Assembly: GCA_026413225.1 (NCBI GenBank)
Contig: CM048554.1
Coordinates: forward strand, 77,368,463 to 77,432,462
Length of the DNA: 64,000 nucleotides
Direction: 5' to 3'
From: Otis tarda
Lineage: Eukaryota; Chordata; Aves; Otidiformes; Otididae
A program made the translations under genes and the position numbers. The notes below the pieces were generated by a model. The model was not told the origin of the DNA. It made no database searches and saw only the letters and a program-made list of their open reading frames with translations. Below, one piece after another: positions 26,276 to 38,105 of the stretch. The first letter of the stretch is position 1. Each line of letters begins with the position of its first letter.

Positions 26276-29200
26276 TTATTTTCCATACTCAAAGATGTTT
26301 AGTCATCCAAGTCCAGGAATGTTTCTGAAACACACATGTTCTCTTCTGTAGCCTCCAGTGGGCTTTTAAGTTGAGATGGCTCGTGGGTTTCAGGACTTCA
26401 CTCCTGTAGTTTCCGGTCAGCTGGCTATTTAATTCGAATCCCACTTTTAGATTCTGTTCTCCCCATGTGAAGGAAGTTTATCTTCTCACCCCCACTGAAC
26501 CGTACTCAAAACACACATCATGACAAGGCTGATTCCCCGTCTACAGATCTGGCCGTGAACGTTGGAATGCACCAGGGTTTTTAATGTGTTTTGAAGGTAT
26601 GTTGTGCAGAAGGGTGTTTAATGTGTACTTGAAACTTGAGTAGCAGGTGAAAATAAGTCACTATAGGCTGCTGTTGGCATACAACAAATATATAAAACTG
26701 AATGCTTTATTTAAATGTGTTTATGTTTGAGTGTGATCATACAGTCATCTGGTGAATCCTATGATTCCGATCAGTGCATCTATAATACAGTAGTTTAACA
26801 TCCATTTTAAAAATTAGTATGTCAGAATTTTCTCTTATTTACTTCTGACAAGTCATTAATAAAGCAAATTGGATAAAAGCCCTGAGGCTGGTAGAACTCT
26901 TGCGTTCCTAACAAGGAAGCCGACAATTTTGCCGAATAGCTCCCTGCCTTACCTCTAGCGCTAGATTATAGAATTGACAGTTACAATTAGTTTTGTGAAA
27001 GTGTGGTTGCTTTTTTTTTTTTAAATGTACCTGCACCTGTAACCATGATTCTTCTGTATTGAGCAAAATAGATGTTACTTTCCCAAGATGTTACAGATTT
27101 TAAAACTGTTTATATTGTCACATCTGGGATTGTCAGTTTGAATAGAGGGGTGTCTTTTTCAGAACAGTTTGTATTTCAGCCTAAAACTAGCCTTGTTTTC
27201 AATGACATTATCCTAGGCTTATAAATCTTCTTCATCAGCATAATTGATTTTTGGTTGTGTTACAGACTTTCCCAGCTGCTTTTTATTACAGCTGTGTGAA
27301 CGGGTGACTTCTTTTTTTTTTCCCTCCCCTCCCTCCTCTTGTTTGATATCTGAAGTGGGAAGGCAGAGGAATGGCTGATCATCACCCCTGTTTTTCTTTC
27401 CGTTGTAGCTAAACAGAGCTCGTGTATGACCCGAAACAAAATGATGGATATTATCTGCAGGACACCTTCAGTAAATGTGTGGAAAGGAAGGGCAAGATGG
27501 CCCGCAGAGGTGAGAATGGTGATGTGTTCCCTTCAGCCCCTACCAGCAGGCCAATGGCCAGAGCACACACCTGGGCCATAGCGGAGGGGCTCCTGCTGGC
27601 GTAACTGATGGGGGGGCTGCAAATCCAGCAGCTCTTGTTTGCTCCCATCATGAGCAGAACATTTGGGAAATACTAAAAACATTTGACTAAGCATTTAACA
27701 ATCCCTTTTCGACCCTTCCAAAATACCTTATCGCATCTGTTTTGGTGGGAAATTTGTTCTGTATTTTTAGTGGTTAAATTTGAACTGGCACTACTGCCAA
27801 TAAGTACGCTCTCTTCTGCTGCACCCGTGTACAGTCAGTAGACTTCAGTTGCCTGTCCTTTGTCCTTTTTTACTTGCATTTGGTATCATGAAATTTCCCT
27901 CATGTCCATCTCTTCCTTACAGTGACTGTTGGATTTGCCATGTTTCCTCTCTATTGTTTAATTTCAGAGTTTAGTTTAATGAAAAAAGTGGTAAGAACAC
28001 TAGCTGGTTTTGTCTCACGTAAATAATTTTAAATCTTTGCAATATTTAAATAAGATTGCTGAAAAATGCAAATGATGCTTGCAATAAATGTTCAATTTTT
28101 TTTTTTTTTAATTTAAAGTGTAAATTACTGATGGAGTTAAACCTGACAGTTATTGGAGGTTTACATTTTTAACTGCAGAGTCTACTGAAATGGCTGCACA
28201 TGTGGAGAAATACACAAAGCAGTAAGTGAAATGCTCATGTTTGCTTGATTTATTCTCTGCAGCAGACGGACTCTGATAGTAGGAGGTGTAATTTGCAGCA
28301 CATTAGCTATTAGCCAGTGTCACTGCTCGAGTGGGTGGTGTGAGTCTCTTGTGCCTGTACAGTGTCACACTGCGCATGTGTCAGAGCTGGGCACATCTCC
28401 CCTGTGCTGTGAGATGATTTTTTTTTTTTTGTGAACAGTGTTCTGTATTTAAAACTGTGAATTTGCTGCTTTTCAAATGGGTTGTTCTGTCACATGGATA
28501 ATATCTACAGTAAATGCCTTTGTTTCTTCTTCCCCTCCCCGACCTTCCTTCCCCCCTATCCCCTACCCCCCACAATTGTTAATGTTTTACCAAATTGAAT
28601 CGTAGAAGTGTTTGAGTTTCCTACTGGTTTTGGTATGAGGTCCCCTGAGGGTGAAGTATGTAATTTGCAAGATACCCAGCCTGTAACTTAGAGCAAGCAA
28701 GATTGTGCTAATGTTTCTTTTTTGGGTACCCTATGCATGTGCTTATGGTGCTCAGCAGAGGTTTTCCAAAAGAGTTTCAGCTTGATGCATCTTCTTTTTT
28801 TTGTGTGCACAATTTCAGTTGGGTTGCTTTTACTTCACTTTTTTCCCCCTAGAGGCACCTATCTCCTGCCACATACCCATCAAGCCTAATTGTACCATCT
28901 GGAAGACTTTTGTGTAGCTGTTACTCCCGCAGAATCTCTCTTGGGAGCTTAATTCAGAATGTGAATGTGACCCCTGGAGCCACGTCAAGTAGCTGCAGTA
29001 GTTTCTGGTGTCTAAAGGACGATCACCGTAGGCTTTATTTGTTTCAAGTCTAATGGGGTTTGCTTTAGTGTGGATATGTTACATGTCAGTGACACGGCTT
29101 CAGACATGTTTTGAATGTTATTAGACTTTGACTACTGGTTTCATAATTCATAGAAAATCCTGTCTAAAATTACATCCAAACCATATGTAACATATAGGCT

Positions 29201-31796
29201 ATATGATTAGGTGTAGAGGTGACAGAAATGTTGCTCCTTATTATTAAACTATTTAATTTTTATGTCCTGTTCTCCCCCCTCCATCTACAGCTGCCACTTC
29301 TCATTAATAGTTTTCTGCTAAGAATGCAAGGCATTTGTTCCAAGCAGTGTTGCAACTCCCATGAACAGCTCTGAACACTTGTTTTTTTTTTTTTATTGCT
29401 ATGAAACTGTTTCAGTATTTTCAGCACAGGTAATTTTCTGCTTCTGTTCCTCACCTAGTCTGAATCAGGTAAAAGCACCATAGTGCTGCAGTTCCAGTGG
29501 GGTCTGTCTAGGCAGAGGTTTATTTAAAGGCCAGTGCTTTATAATCCTGTGGTGAACACCTTTCTTCTCTACTTCTGTAATATCCCGTCCCTTGGCAAGC
29601 TGTAGAGCACTGGGCATGAAAACCCTAAGTGTTCTGATTGTTAAAAATATGACCATAATTTGCTATATTTTGGGTTTGTGGGGTTTTTTTAAGTGTTGTT
29701 AATTTCTCGTGACATCCTGTATTTAATAATGCACTCTGATTTTTACCAGCATACATACATGGAAAAAAAAGCAGTTTTTTTTCATGAAACCACTTTTCTT
29801 TAAAAATAATAGAATTGTAAATAGTGTTGCGGAAATATATTTGAATTTAATTGCATCATCTGTGTAACCTGTGTGCTTGTGAGTAATGCGGTCAGCTGTA
29901 AGCTCAAGCCAGAAAAGTACTTGCACCACCACAAAAAATTATGAATGCTGTATACAGGATACGTACACACTGTATATTATTCATTATATGTATTTTACGT
30001 TTTTTTCCTTGGTAGTTTAATGTTTGTTGTGGCTCTGACTTTGGAAATCTGTAGAGTTTTAAGTGTTTAACTATCTTGGCTGAGTTCTGTTAATTGTATA
30101 TTGGAACCTGGTAAGAAAAGTTATTTATTTGTGTGTGTGGTGAGAATAAATGTGTGCAAGTTATAAGTTCACAGAATGCTGAAGGCAAGCAGCTGTCCCC
30201 CCTCTTTAAAATCCCTTGCTACATGTACCCTTTATGCAAAATAAAGGTGGATGTTGCAGGACTGCATCATGTGCTGTCGGGGAGGCTTCCGAGCTGTGCA
30301 AGCTTGCCTGTGTTTGAGTGGTTGGGAAGTACTGTGGGTCTGGTGTACAAAAAGAAATCGTTGTCTGCTCCGGGAAGTTATATAGTGTCTTCCTTTCACT
30401 GGTTCTTATACTGTTTTATTCAGGGTTTGTTTTGGTTAGGTTTTTTAAAGGATCTTTGAGGATGGAAGAAGTGAGAGCTGATGGTTCTGTGGCATGGTTT
30501 CTCTTCAGGAAGTTATGTTTGGCTCTCGTGCTAAAAATCTATGTTGAATATCTTCACTAAAATATCAATTACCCATGTTCTCCTAATTTTCAGAAACATT
30601 TTAATTTGTTTATTTTAAGATAGCTAGCAAGATAGTGTGTTAATTGCTCTTTGTATTGTACTGCTCTGTTAAAAAGAGACTAACGTTTAATTGCATTATT
30701 GCAATTAAGATTGGTGGCTAGTGCTGGCATTTGGCTAAATTTCAGCTTTGACTGTAAACCTTTGTATCCACTTGGTTCTTAAAACCCAAACTTAGTTGAA
30801 TCAAAATCTGTTACTGTCTGAGGCCATACACACTTGTGCCCTCTTTTGGAAATTCAGCAAAAGTTGGTCTCTTCTCTGACGCCACAGCTGCCCACATTGC
30901 TGAAAGTGTGGGCTGTAGTGCCACCAGGCGTGGTACACCCCACTCCTAATTTGTCCTGAGTGGGCCAGCCTGTTAGCCTACAGGTGAAGTAAATGGGATG
31001 TGGGCATATTAGAGAGGCACAGAACAAAAAGCCCTGGCCTTGTTTGGCTCATTAGACCCCACCAGAGCAAAAAATGTTGTGAGTTGTGGTAGAAAGCCAC
31101 TCCAGACCATACTGGCCTCCTCTTATGTTAATCATTAGTGGTGTTGGTTGGCTATGGCTGCACAGAGTGTGAGCTCAGGCCCTTCTGGAGGGGGAAGTAT
31201 TGGCCTGGAATCAGCGTAGGGGTGAAGGTCAAGCCCAGTAGCTGCCTAGTACCAGCTAGGTGAGCAGACCCTCTCATTCTTTTCCTAAAGCTTTTTGGGA
31301 CATGTAGTTTGGGCCGTTTCCCCATTGCTGTAAGAAAGGTTGTAAAGACCTGAAAAGAAATCAAGATCTTTGGTTTTTTTATGTGGTGTTTTTTTTTTTT
31401 TTTTTCAGTAGCACGAGAGCTTTCACACAGAAGTGTGCTATTTAAATAATTTTTTAAAATTGTTTATGTGTCTATGTAAATGAAATAGTATCCTGAAGAT
31501 ATTCTTGTGTTGTGAAGTCGTATAAATGTAATGAAAAAAATCCAAATGAACCTTCAGGTTGCATCCACTGTTTTCTTTATCCAAATGTACTTCCAAGATC
31601 AACATCGTAGATTTTCAGATGTTTTAAAGACAGTTCTGTTGTGATTTCCTTTGCTTATTAGCGCTAAAATTTTAGTTTAGAATAAAATGAGTTTAAGTAA
31701 TCTGTGATGTAGTTGTTTGTATGATTTATTTAACAAGTATTTAGGTTATATCAGAGGTATGGGCTCTTATTTATTGGAAATTAGTTTACAAATTAC
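26276..31796. other. Intron 1 sequence without recognised genes
   Basis: Mostly unique AT-rich DNA. It includes the candidate exon at 27409-27509, a C-rich patch (28525-28575), and a less AT-rich stretch (30870-31310) that may be an unrecognised old repeat. A T20 tract lies near 31386-31405. Confidence 0.6.
27409..27509 (+). other. Candidate cryptic or unannotated exon in intron 1
   Basis: A branch-like CTGATC (A at 27378), a pyrimidine tract (TGTTTTTCTTTCCGTTGTAG ending at 27408), 101 bp, then GCAGAG|GTGAGA (donor GT at 27510). One frame is open throughout (KQSSCMTRNKMMD start). The exon-1/exon-2 phase of PDSS2 would instead enter a frame with an immediate TAA at 27410-27412, so inclusion in PDSS2 mRNA would stop translation. 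It could be a poison exon, a non-coding RNA exon or a chance pairing of sites. The translation was not recognised. Confidence 0.3.
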
Positions 31797-32295
31797 TCTG
31801 TCCAGCTCTGGAGCCCCCAGCATAAGAAGGACATGGACCAGTTGGAGAAGGTCCAGAGGAGGGCCACGAAGATGATCAGAGGGCTGGAGAACCTCTCCTG
31901 TGAGGACAGGCTGAGAGAGTTGGGGATGTTCAGCCTGGAAAAGAGAAGGCTCCAGGGAGACCTTATAGTGGTCTTCCAGTACCTCAAGGGGGCCTACAGG
32001 AAAGCTGGAGAGGGACATTTGACAGTGGCGTGTAGTGACAGGACAAGGGGCAATGGTTTTAAACTGGAAGAGAGTGGATTTAGATCAGATATAAAGAAGT
32101 TCTTTACTGTGAGGGTGGTGAGGCACTGGAACAGGTTGCCCATAGAAGCTGTGGATGCCCCATCCCTGAAAGTGTTCAGGGCCAGGTTGGACAGGGTTTT
32201 GAGTGACCTGGTCTAGTGGAAGGTGTCCCTGGTCCAGGCAGCGGGGAACTAGATGATCTTTAACGTCTCTTCCAACCCAAACCATTCTATGATTC
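31797..32295 (+). mobile_element. CR1 LINE 3' fragment, sense to PDSS2
   Basis: On + this gives the ORF2 C-terminus with an open frame from about 31801 to the stop at 32214-32216: [37 protein letters not shown], then HWNRLPIEAVDAPSLKVF and LDRVLSDLV. A 3' UTR of a second subfamily type (TGGAAGGTGTCCCTGGTCC) follows, ending in ACCATTCTATGATTC. The lack of stops in this ~138-codon fragment suggests modest age. It ends 870 bp upstream of the PDSS2 exon at 33166. Confidence 0.93.
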
Positions 32296-33142
32296 AGGGA
32301 AATTTAATAGCATCTGTAATGTATTGTATTTTTTCCTAGCGATTTGGCCTTGTTGGTGAACATAGAGAGTAGAAAGCAGCTTGACAAGAACAGGAAGAAT
32401 ACAACTGGAGACATAGCAGTTGAAAAGGAAAGCTGAGCTTGCTTTAAAACAAGTTAATTTCTGAGATGGTGTATCTAAGTGGTCATTTAGAATTGCTTTC
32501 AACAGATAAGTTTCTTGGGGGCAGTTTCCTTCTGACATCAAATTTAAAGGTACAGCATTTGAAACAGTTCTGTTTAAAACAGCCCATGTCTACTTCATTC
32601 GTCTCTAACTTTTGTTTTATGTCTTTCATCAGGTTTTGCAAAGTCTATTCCTAATATACTTAGACATGTTGTATGTATTGTGCGGTCTCTTTGTAACCAC
32701 TCTTGATCTAAACAGTTTTTTTTTCAGCAGGTTATAGATTTTGGTTGTACTTTTTCGTCTTTCCCTTTCTTCTTTTGAAGTCTGAGGCTGCTTTTGGCTT
32801 TTTTGTACTTCAGATAACAAACTGAAACCCCTTATGTTCTTGTTATAGTAGATCACATTGAATTGTTCTGAAATACTCCTTTTGTGGCATGACATGAATT
32901 GCAGGACGTATCCTGCTCCTTGGAAATAAACAAGATTTAATCCTGAATACTTGCTTTTCTCTACAATAGTAGTATTTCATTGTAAGTGTCAGGTAAAGGA
33001 TGACAAAAGATTATGATTAATAATTGCAGCTTGTTTCGATGCAAGCGTGAGTATTAAAGACTTGATGAAATGATGGCAGCCTGAGATCTGAGTCCTTTTT
33101 CCCATTTTGGTATGACCAGTGAAAATGGATTGTGAAAATACG

Positions 33143-33165
33143 CTTTTTTTCTTTCCTTTTTGCAG
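33143..33165 (+). promoter_or_regulatory. PDSS2: 3' splice site of PDSS2 exon at 33166
   Basis: An uninterrupted T/C tract runs directly into TGCAG|G. The nearest branch-like motif is TATGAC with its A at 33115, about 50 nt upstream. The position is fixed by protein similarity and phase. Confidence 0.85.
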
Positions 33166-33297
33166 GGGTTTTGTGTACGATAGCCGGAATAACTTACAGA
33201 TGCGAGGTTTGGTCATATTGCTAATTTCCAAAGCTGCTGGACCCAGCACGGCAGATCTCTCTTTCCAGCACAATATGGTCAGTGGAATTTATTCCAG
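33166..33297 (+). CDS. PDSS2: PDSS2 internal exon (probably exon 2), decaprenyl diphosphate synthase subunit 2
   Basis: The exon is 132 bp. It begins with one base that completes a split arginine codon, then reads [26 protein letters not shown] and MVSGIYS, and ends two bases into a codon. From memory this matches the vertebrate PDSS2 segment ([23 protein letters not shown] ... MVSGIYS) almost residue for residue, except for a variable patch (TADLSFQHN). The acceptor is a long pyrimidine run ending in TGCAG and the donor is CAG|GTACGT; both are strong. The family product is the second subunit of the mitochondrial trans-prenyltransferase, which pairs with PDSS1 to make the isoprenoid tail of ubiquinone. 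This exon encodes helices just before the first aspartate-rich-motif region. The + strand reading frame is otherwise closed on both sides, as expected for an internal exon. Exon numbering is inferred from the human gene. Confidence 0.93.
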
Positions 33298-36200
33298 GTA
33301 CGTAGTAACTTTCTTTAGCCAGCAAGCTACATTTGATGGGCAACTTCATGGTGCTATCAAAGCATCTTAAGTGGCCTGCTCAGCTGTTGAGGAAAATCAG
33401 TACTTTCCTAATTACAAAACTTTGTTCTTCAGGGTTATGACAAGCTTTCCACAGCGAAAGCAATTTCCTACTCTTTGTCTAGTTCTTAAAATAGTCATGC
33501 CTATACTTAATGCAGGTTCTGGGCACAACCAAATTAAAAACATTTGAATCGATATAGTTCTTCGAAAGTTTATGTTAACAGGTACTCGGAATCAAAAAAG
33601 TAGATGCTAGAAAATATTTTAAAATATTTTCCTTTTGAGTTACTCGGGTGTTACTCGTGAACACGTGAGCCTACCATTAAGGTTCTTCGGGCTCTCACTA
33701 AGACAATTCAAGTTCATTGAGTTCCTAAATATTTTTTTAAGTATTTAAACTAGATTACTTAATACCAGTAACAACAATAATAAAAAATAGTGGTTACTCT
33801 CCTTTGTATATTTGATATTTAGCTGTTCCACTGAAGTAATAAGTGAGATCTGGTTGAAAAAGTGTAAAATCTGAATTTTTAAAATTCTTTTGAAAAATTG
33901 TGAATAGTGCTGGGTTGAGGGAATAGACTATTGTATTTTCAGTTAACTGTGCTTCTGACCACTGTGATGTATTAAATGAAAATGCACAAACTTAGTGATA
34001 TGTTTGTATCCTGATTTGTTTCAGAAGTGCAGAGATAGCATTGTAAAATTGAAAAGACCAAACAAAGAAAGATGTTAAAATATATGTAGTATCTTAAAAT
34101 AACAGAGAATGAAAATATGTATGAATGGGTACAGACAGAAATAACAATGAGTAAGAAAAAAGACAGGGCTGTGAAAGAGACTTGTGATGGAGGGCTGTGT
34201 TGTCCCTTTAGCTGATTAATTCCATTCTTGTTTTGTTTCATCCTTAGTGTCCCCTTAGGGTTGTAAAGTTTTTATATTTATATGCAAATGATGCTGTATG
34301 AAAGCATAATTCTAGTTAGTTAATTACGGCACAGGAAGTATTTTAGTTTGTTTTGTAAATGATTTTAAAAGTTTACCTTAAGTATGCCTCATAAAAGGAG
34401 AAAAAAAGCATTATTTTTTGATAACTAAGTTCTTGAGTATGATGATTCTGACCATGAAGGTAAAGTTTGAGCGTTTAGAGCTGCCATTGGGAAGGTGACT
34501 AGTGGAAGTATTCATTAAGGAGCAAATAAGACCTTGAATTAATAATGAACCATTTGGTGTAAATGAACATCATTGGAACTATGCCAGTTCAACCAGCTGA
34601 AAATCTAGCCTGATAATCTAGGTTTGAGCAAGTCAATAGCCATTATAATATCTAGTTCAGAGTTACAAAGGTACTCCAAAAATGAAGCGGTTTTGAATAC
34701 ACCCACACAGGTTCACTTAAGGTTCCTTACTGTCTGCAAAAGTGATAACTATGGAGCTGTTAATTCAGGTGGATTTTCAATGACACTTTACGTCTCTAGC
34801 GTGGTGTAAATTATGAGCAAACTGACACACGCCAGGAGAGTGCCGATGCATTGTTTCATTTTGTACCATAGTGCCCAGTTCTTGCCCTCCACTGAAGTCA
34901 CTGTGGACTTTGCGTTTGGACTCCTTCCTTTATTTAAGATACTTTTCCAAATACACTCTTAAATGCGGGTCTAATTTCTGATTTTGATTTCTCCATTGCA
35001 TAAAGCTAAGAGAACCAGCAGCTTGTAAAATTGTGACCTTAAAGGGCTTTTGAGATTGTTTTATGTATTGCAAATAGTGTTTTGCAAACTGCTTTCTTCT
35101 GAATAAGAACGAAAGGACATTGTTTTCCATTACTACATTTGTCTGCTATCTTGGTTACAGTGCAATGATATGTATGTGTAATATACACATCACATATCAA
35201 AGGCAAAGTATATCCCTCAGTGATATGAAGTGAAGAAATATGCTTAATCTTTTATTGTTCATATAGGTCTCCAGCTTTGGGAAGTATTTTTTTGGAAATA
35301 GATTTTTACAGATTTTCAGCTCAGCTGTAAACTACACAGCTCTTTTTGTTACTATGCCATATAATTACTTCATCTTTATATATAATATTTTGCTGGAAAT
35401 ATTATTTCTGGCACTGTAATGAACATCTTCATTGCCTGATACTTATGTGCTGTGAACATTATATTGTGGACTGTTAGCTGGGATATGGCTCACTTGATTT
35501 TAGGGTACTTAGTAGTGATTAATTAATTGCATTCCTGAAATCCGAGCATGAGCTAAGTTATTCCAGTACTTGTCAGTGATTGCACCAGCCCAGTCTTTCT
35601 TTTCCCACTGTTTATGTTGGAACCAGCTGTTGTGCTCTCTTTAAATATTCAGTCCCATAGTGGATAGCCAGGTTACATCAGTCCACTATCTCTGTTACTA
35701 CACTAAAGGTGCAGTCTGTGACCAGGAAGACGTAACAGTGCCATAATTGTTTAACTTAGAAAACCACAAAAAAACATGGTGGACTTTTTCATCCTGGAAT
35801 CTGACGTGTTCTGCATAGCCTCTTCTCCTTATTTCGTATTCTTGAATCACCGTGTAAGCAGGCAATACAATAACTGTAATTAAGACAAAGACACTGAGAG
35901 CTGAATTTGGAATAGCAAACTTTTTTTAAAAATTCTGTTTTCCTGTTCTCTAGATGTGTTGATTTATGGGACAATTGACCTAAATGTATAAAAATAGATT
36001 AGCTCTCTGCTTAGCTGGCATCTGTTTTTTACTGGTACACAATGGAACAAAACTGATGCCTGCTACAGAGAGCAATCTTTTCCAGAATAATGAGGATTAC
36101 AATTTAGGTAGTTACAGGAACAGAGCTGGCGTAGTTATATGCTGCTGCCTGTGGCCGGCATCACCTCCATCTTTAGCACTTCATAATTTGCAGGAGACGT

Positions 36201-37989
36201 GATTGGCCTGCATTAAGCTGGGGGTGTGGGGGTCATTGTATGCAAGGATATCATAGTAACTGCTAGTTGCAGTATGAGCCGTGCTGAAGATAAGGGGGGC
36301 AAGTGTTTATAAAAACCTGCTTAGTGTGCTTTGCTTCGTACAGCCACCTCCCTATCATGCTGCCAGCAACCTGACTTTATTTGTATTGGCAGGGAAGAGA
36401 ACCTAGCTTTATTTCCAGCTCAGCACCAGTGATCCCAAAAGAGGATGAAGAGGAGAAGCAGCAGCATGATAAACAGCTCTATTTCAGCTGCTGGACAGAT
36501 TTCCTCAAGTTGAAACTTTCTGCTGGTCTCTTAGCTTTTAGGAAAATATTTCCTTGGCTACAGAAGCATTGCAAATGTAACGATAAAGTGCAGTGCTCAC
36601 TACAGAGTATGCAAGCAGTGTCCTGTAAGGGTTCATGTCATTGCCTGTACTCAAGCAAAGTGTGCATCCCATATTCCCTGGAAACTCCTTCCTACTCCTG
36701 TGCAGAAGAGAAAGCAAGACTTGCATTTGGGTTTAGGCAGAATCTAAGTAATAATAATTTGTCATGCTGATAGTATCACAGAACCTTAGATCTGACACAG
36801 GAGCCTAGAGCTTCATAAGAGCTTTGAGACTTGAGACTTCTCTCATGTTTTGCATCTTTTTTTTTTTTTTTTTTTTTTTTGTCATTAGTGCCAGTTTGAA
36901 AAGTACCCTCTAGTACTGACATCCGTTGCGTCAGCTCTGCATATTTCCTTGGAAGCTTATCAGAGGTTTGAGGGAGGAAAAAAAGTAAAATCCTTTTTTT
37001 CAGTCAAATCTGCCTGTGCATTCACTCTGATGAATCCTATGGTCATTGACAAGCAAAGACCTTTTTATTCTACCAAACTTGGCAATTGTGTGTCTTTGTA
37101 TATAGAGTGGAATATAGAAAGTATTATTTCAGATCTGTGCTAAAAAGTGGTAAATCCAGCAAACAGATTGCTGGATTGGTACTATCAATGCTGGGCTCTG
37201 TACCTGCCTCTTCTCCCTCAAAATGATGCAACTGGCCTTTAAAGATCCAGGTATTCATCTCTTGCAAGATGAACATGCTTTCCTACAAGAAGAAGGTACT
37301 TGCTGGATAAACTTGTCTCTGAAGCAGGATTCTTCCTGCTGCTTGGACGAATGGTGGTAATACTGTAGTGACAGTGATCATGAAGATATTCTCCTTGAAA
37401 TTAGTGTTTTAGTAATGGTTTTGGAACCAGCATTGATGCTTCTTCCAACAAAAGCCCAGTTTAAGTGGAAGTTAGCAGCAGCTGCCAACTCCCTGTTATG
37501 GTGATGGGTCTTTTGCTCCTCAGGTTCCAGTAGTAATTTTTACTAAGTGCCGTGGGTACCCTTTTTTGGAGACACACACACAGATGGGTTGCACGGTCTG
37601 ATTGCGCATGCTCTTTGTAATTGTCACAGTGCCAATGTCATCTTGTTCTCACCTTCTCTAAAGGAACATTGATTTACAACTTAAAGATCTCTAAGATCTT
37701 AACCAGAAGGTTCATTCATCCATTGGTTGTTTTTACTCTGGAGCTTCTTTGGAAAGAAGTCAGGAGGAGGTAGGCGTCATTCTAGGGACAGAGAACATGC
37801 TACTCGGTCCCTTTGCAGTTCCATCTAACTTTTCTTTGCTAGATGTGAAAACAAAGCTTTGCTTTAGCTTAATTTCCTTCCCCTGAATTCCAAGGAGTTT
37901 TGCGCTATCTTCAGAGAAAGTTCAACCTTCCATTACCCTCCTTTCAGGGTAAGCCAGATGCTGCTGATAGTATATCTGGTTCCACAGGA
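33298..37989. other. Intron 2, first part, no recognised gene
   Basis: AT-rich unique sequence, the T24 tract at 36857 and a 129-codon + strand open frame (36381-36770) with no family resemblance, judged a chance frame. Confidence 0.65.
36857..36880 (+). repeat. Poly(T) tract, 24 T
   Basis: Homopolymer in intron 2. No adjacent retroelement body was recognised on either side. Confidence 0.95.
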
Positions 37990-38105
37990 TAACTCAAGCT
38001 GAAGGGAATCTCAGGAGGTCTGTAGACCAGCCTCCTGCTGAAAGCAGTGTCAGGAACAAGGTCAGACTCATCTAGCTTTCCTAATGAATGTCAGATCTTT
38101 CAAGA
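37990..38105 (-). mobile_element. Ancient CR1 tail fragment (probable)
   Basis: AACTCAAGCTGAAGGGAATC, TCAGGAGGTCTGTAGACCAG and CCTCCTGCTGAAAGCAGTGTC resemble the inverted 3' UTR of old avian CR1 subfamilies (GGAAGGGACCTC...CTAGTCCAACCTCCTGCTCAAAGCAG). It is strongly diverged with no coding remnant. The call rests on remembered consensus and the ends are vague. Confidence 0.6.

Larger units (their letters stand above)
1..33165 (+). other. PDSS2: PDSS2 intron 1 (3' part)
   Basis: This is everything upstream of the first visible PDSS2 exon, and it ends at a consensus acceptor (AG at 33164-33165). No CpG-rich first exon with a mitochondrial leader was seen, so exon 1 must lie left of the window and the intron exceeds 33 kb. 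A large intron 1 fits the long PDSS2 gene of other vertebrates. A candidate branch point (TATGAC, A at 33115) and a pyrimidine tract (33143-33163) precede the exon. CR1 elements at 8089, 15848 (with a nested copy), 23041 and 31797 lie within it. Confidence 0.85.

Noticed and set aside
1..33165. PDSS2 exon 1 or a CpG-island promoter
   Set aside because: No mitochondrial leader or sequence like the segment before the 33166 exon was seen. The only CpG-rich region before the exon is the CR1 at 23041.
36381..36770. 129-codon + strand frame preceded by TTGGCAG
   Set aside because: A possible exon was considered. The protein is cysteine-rich but matches nothing known, the upstream pyrimidine tract is weak and no good donor ends the frame.
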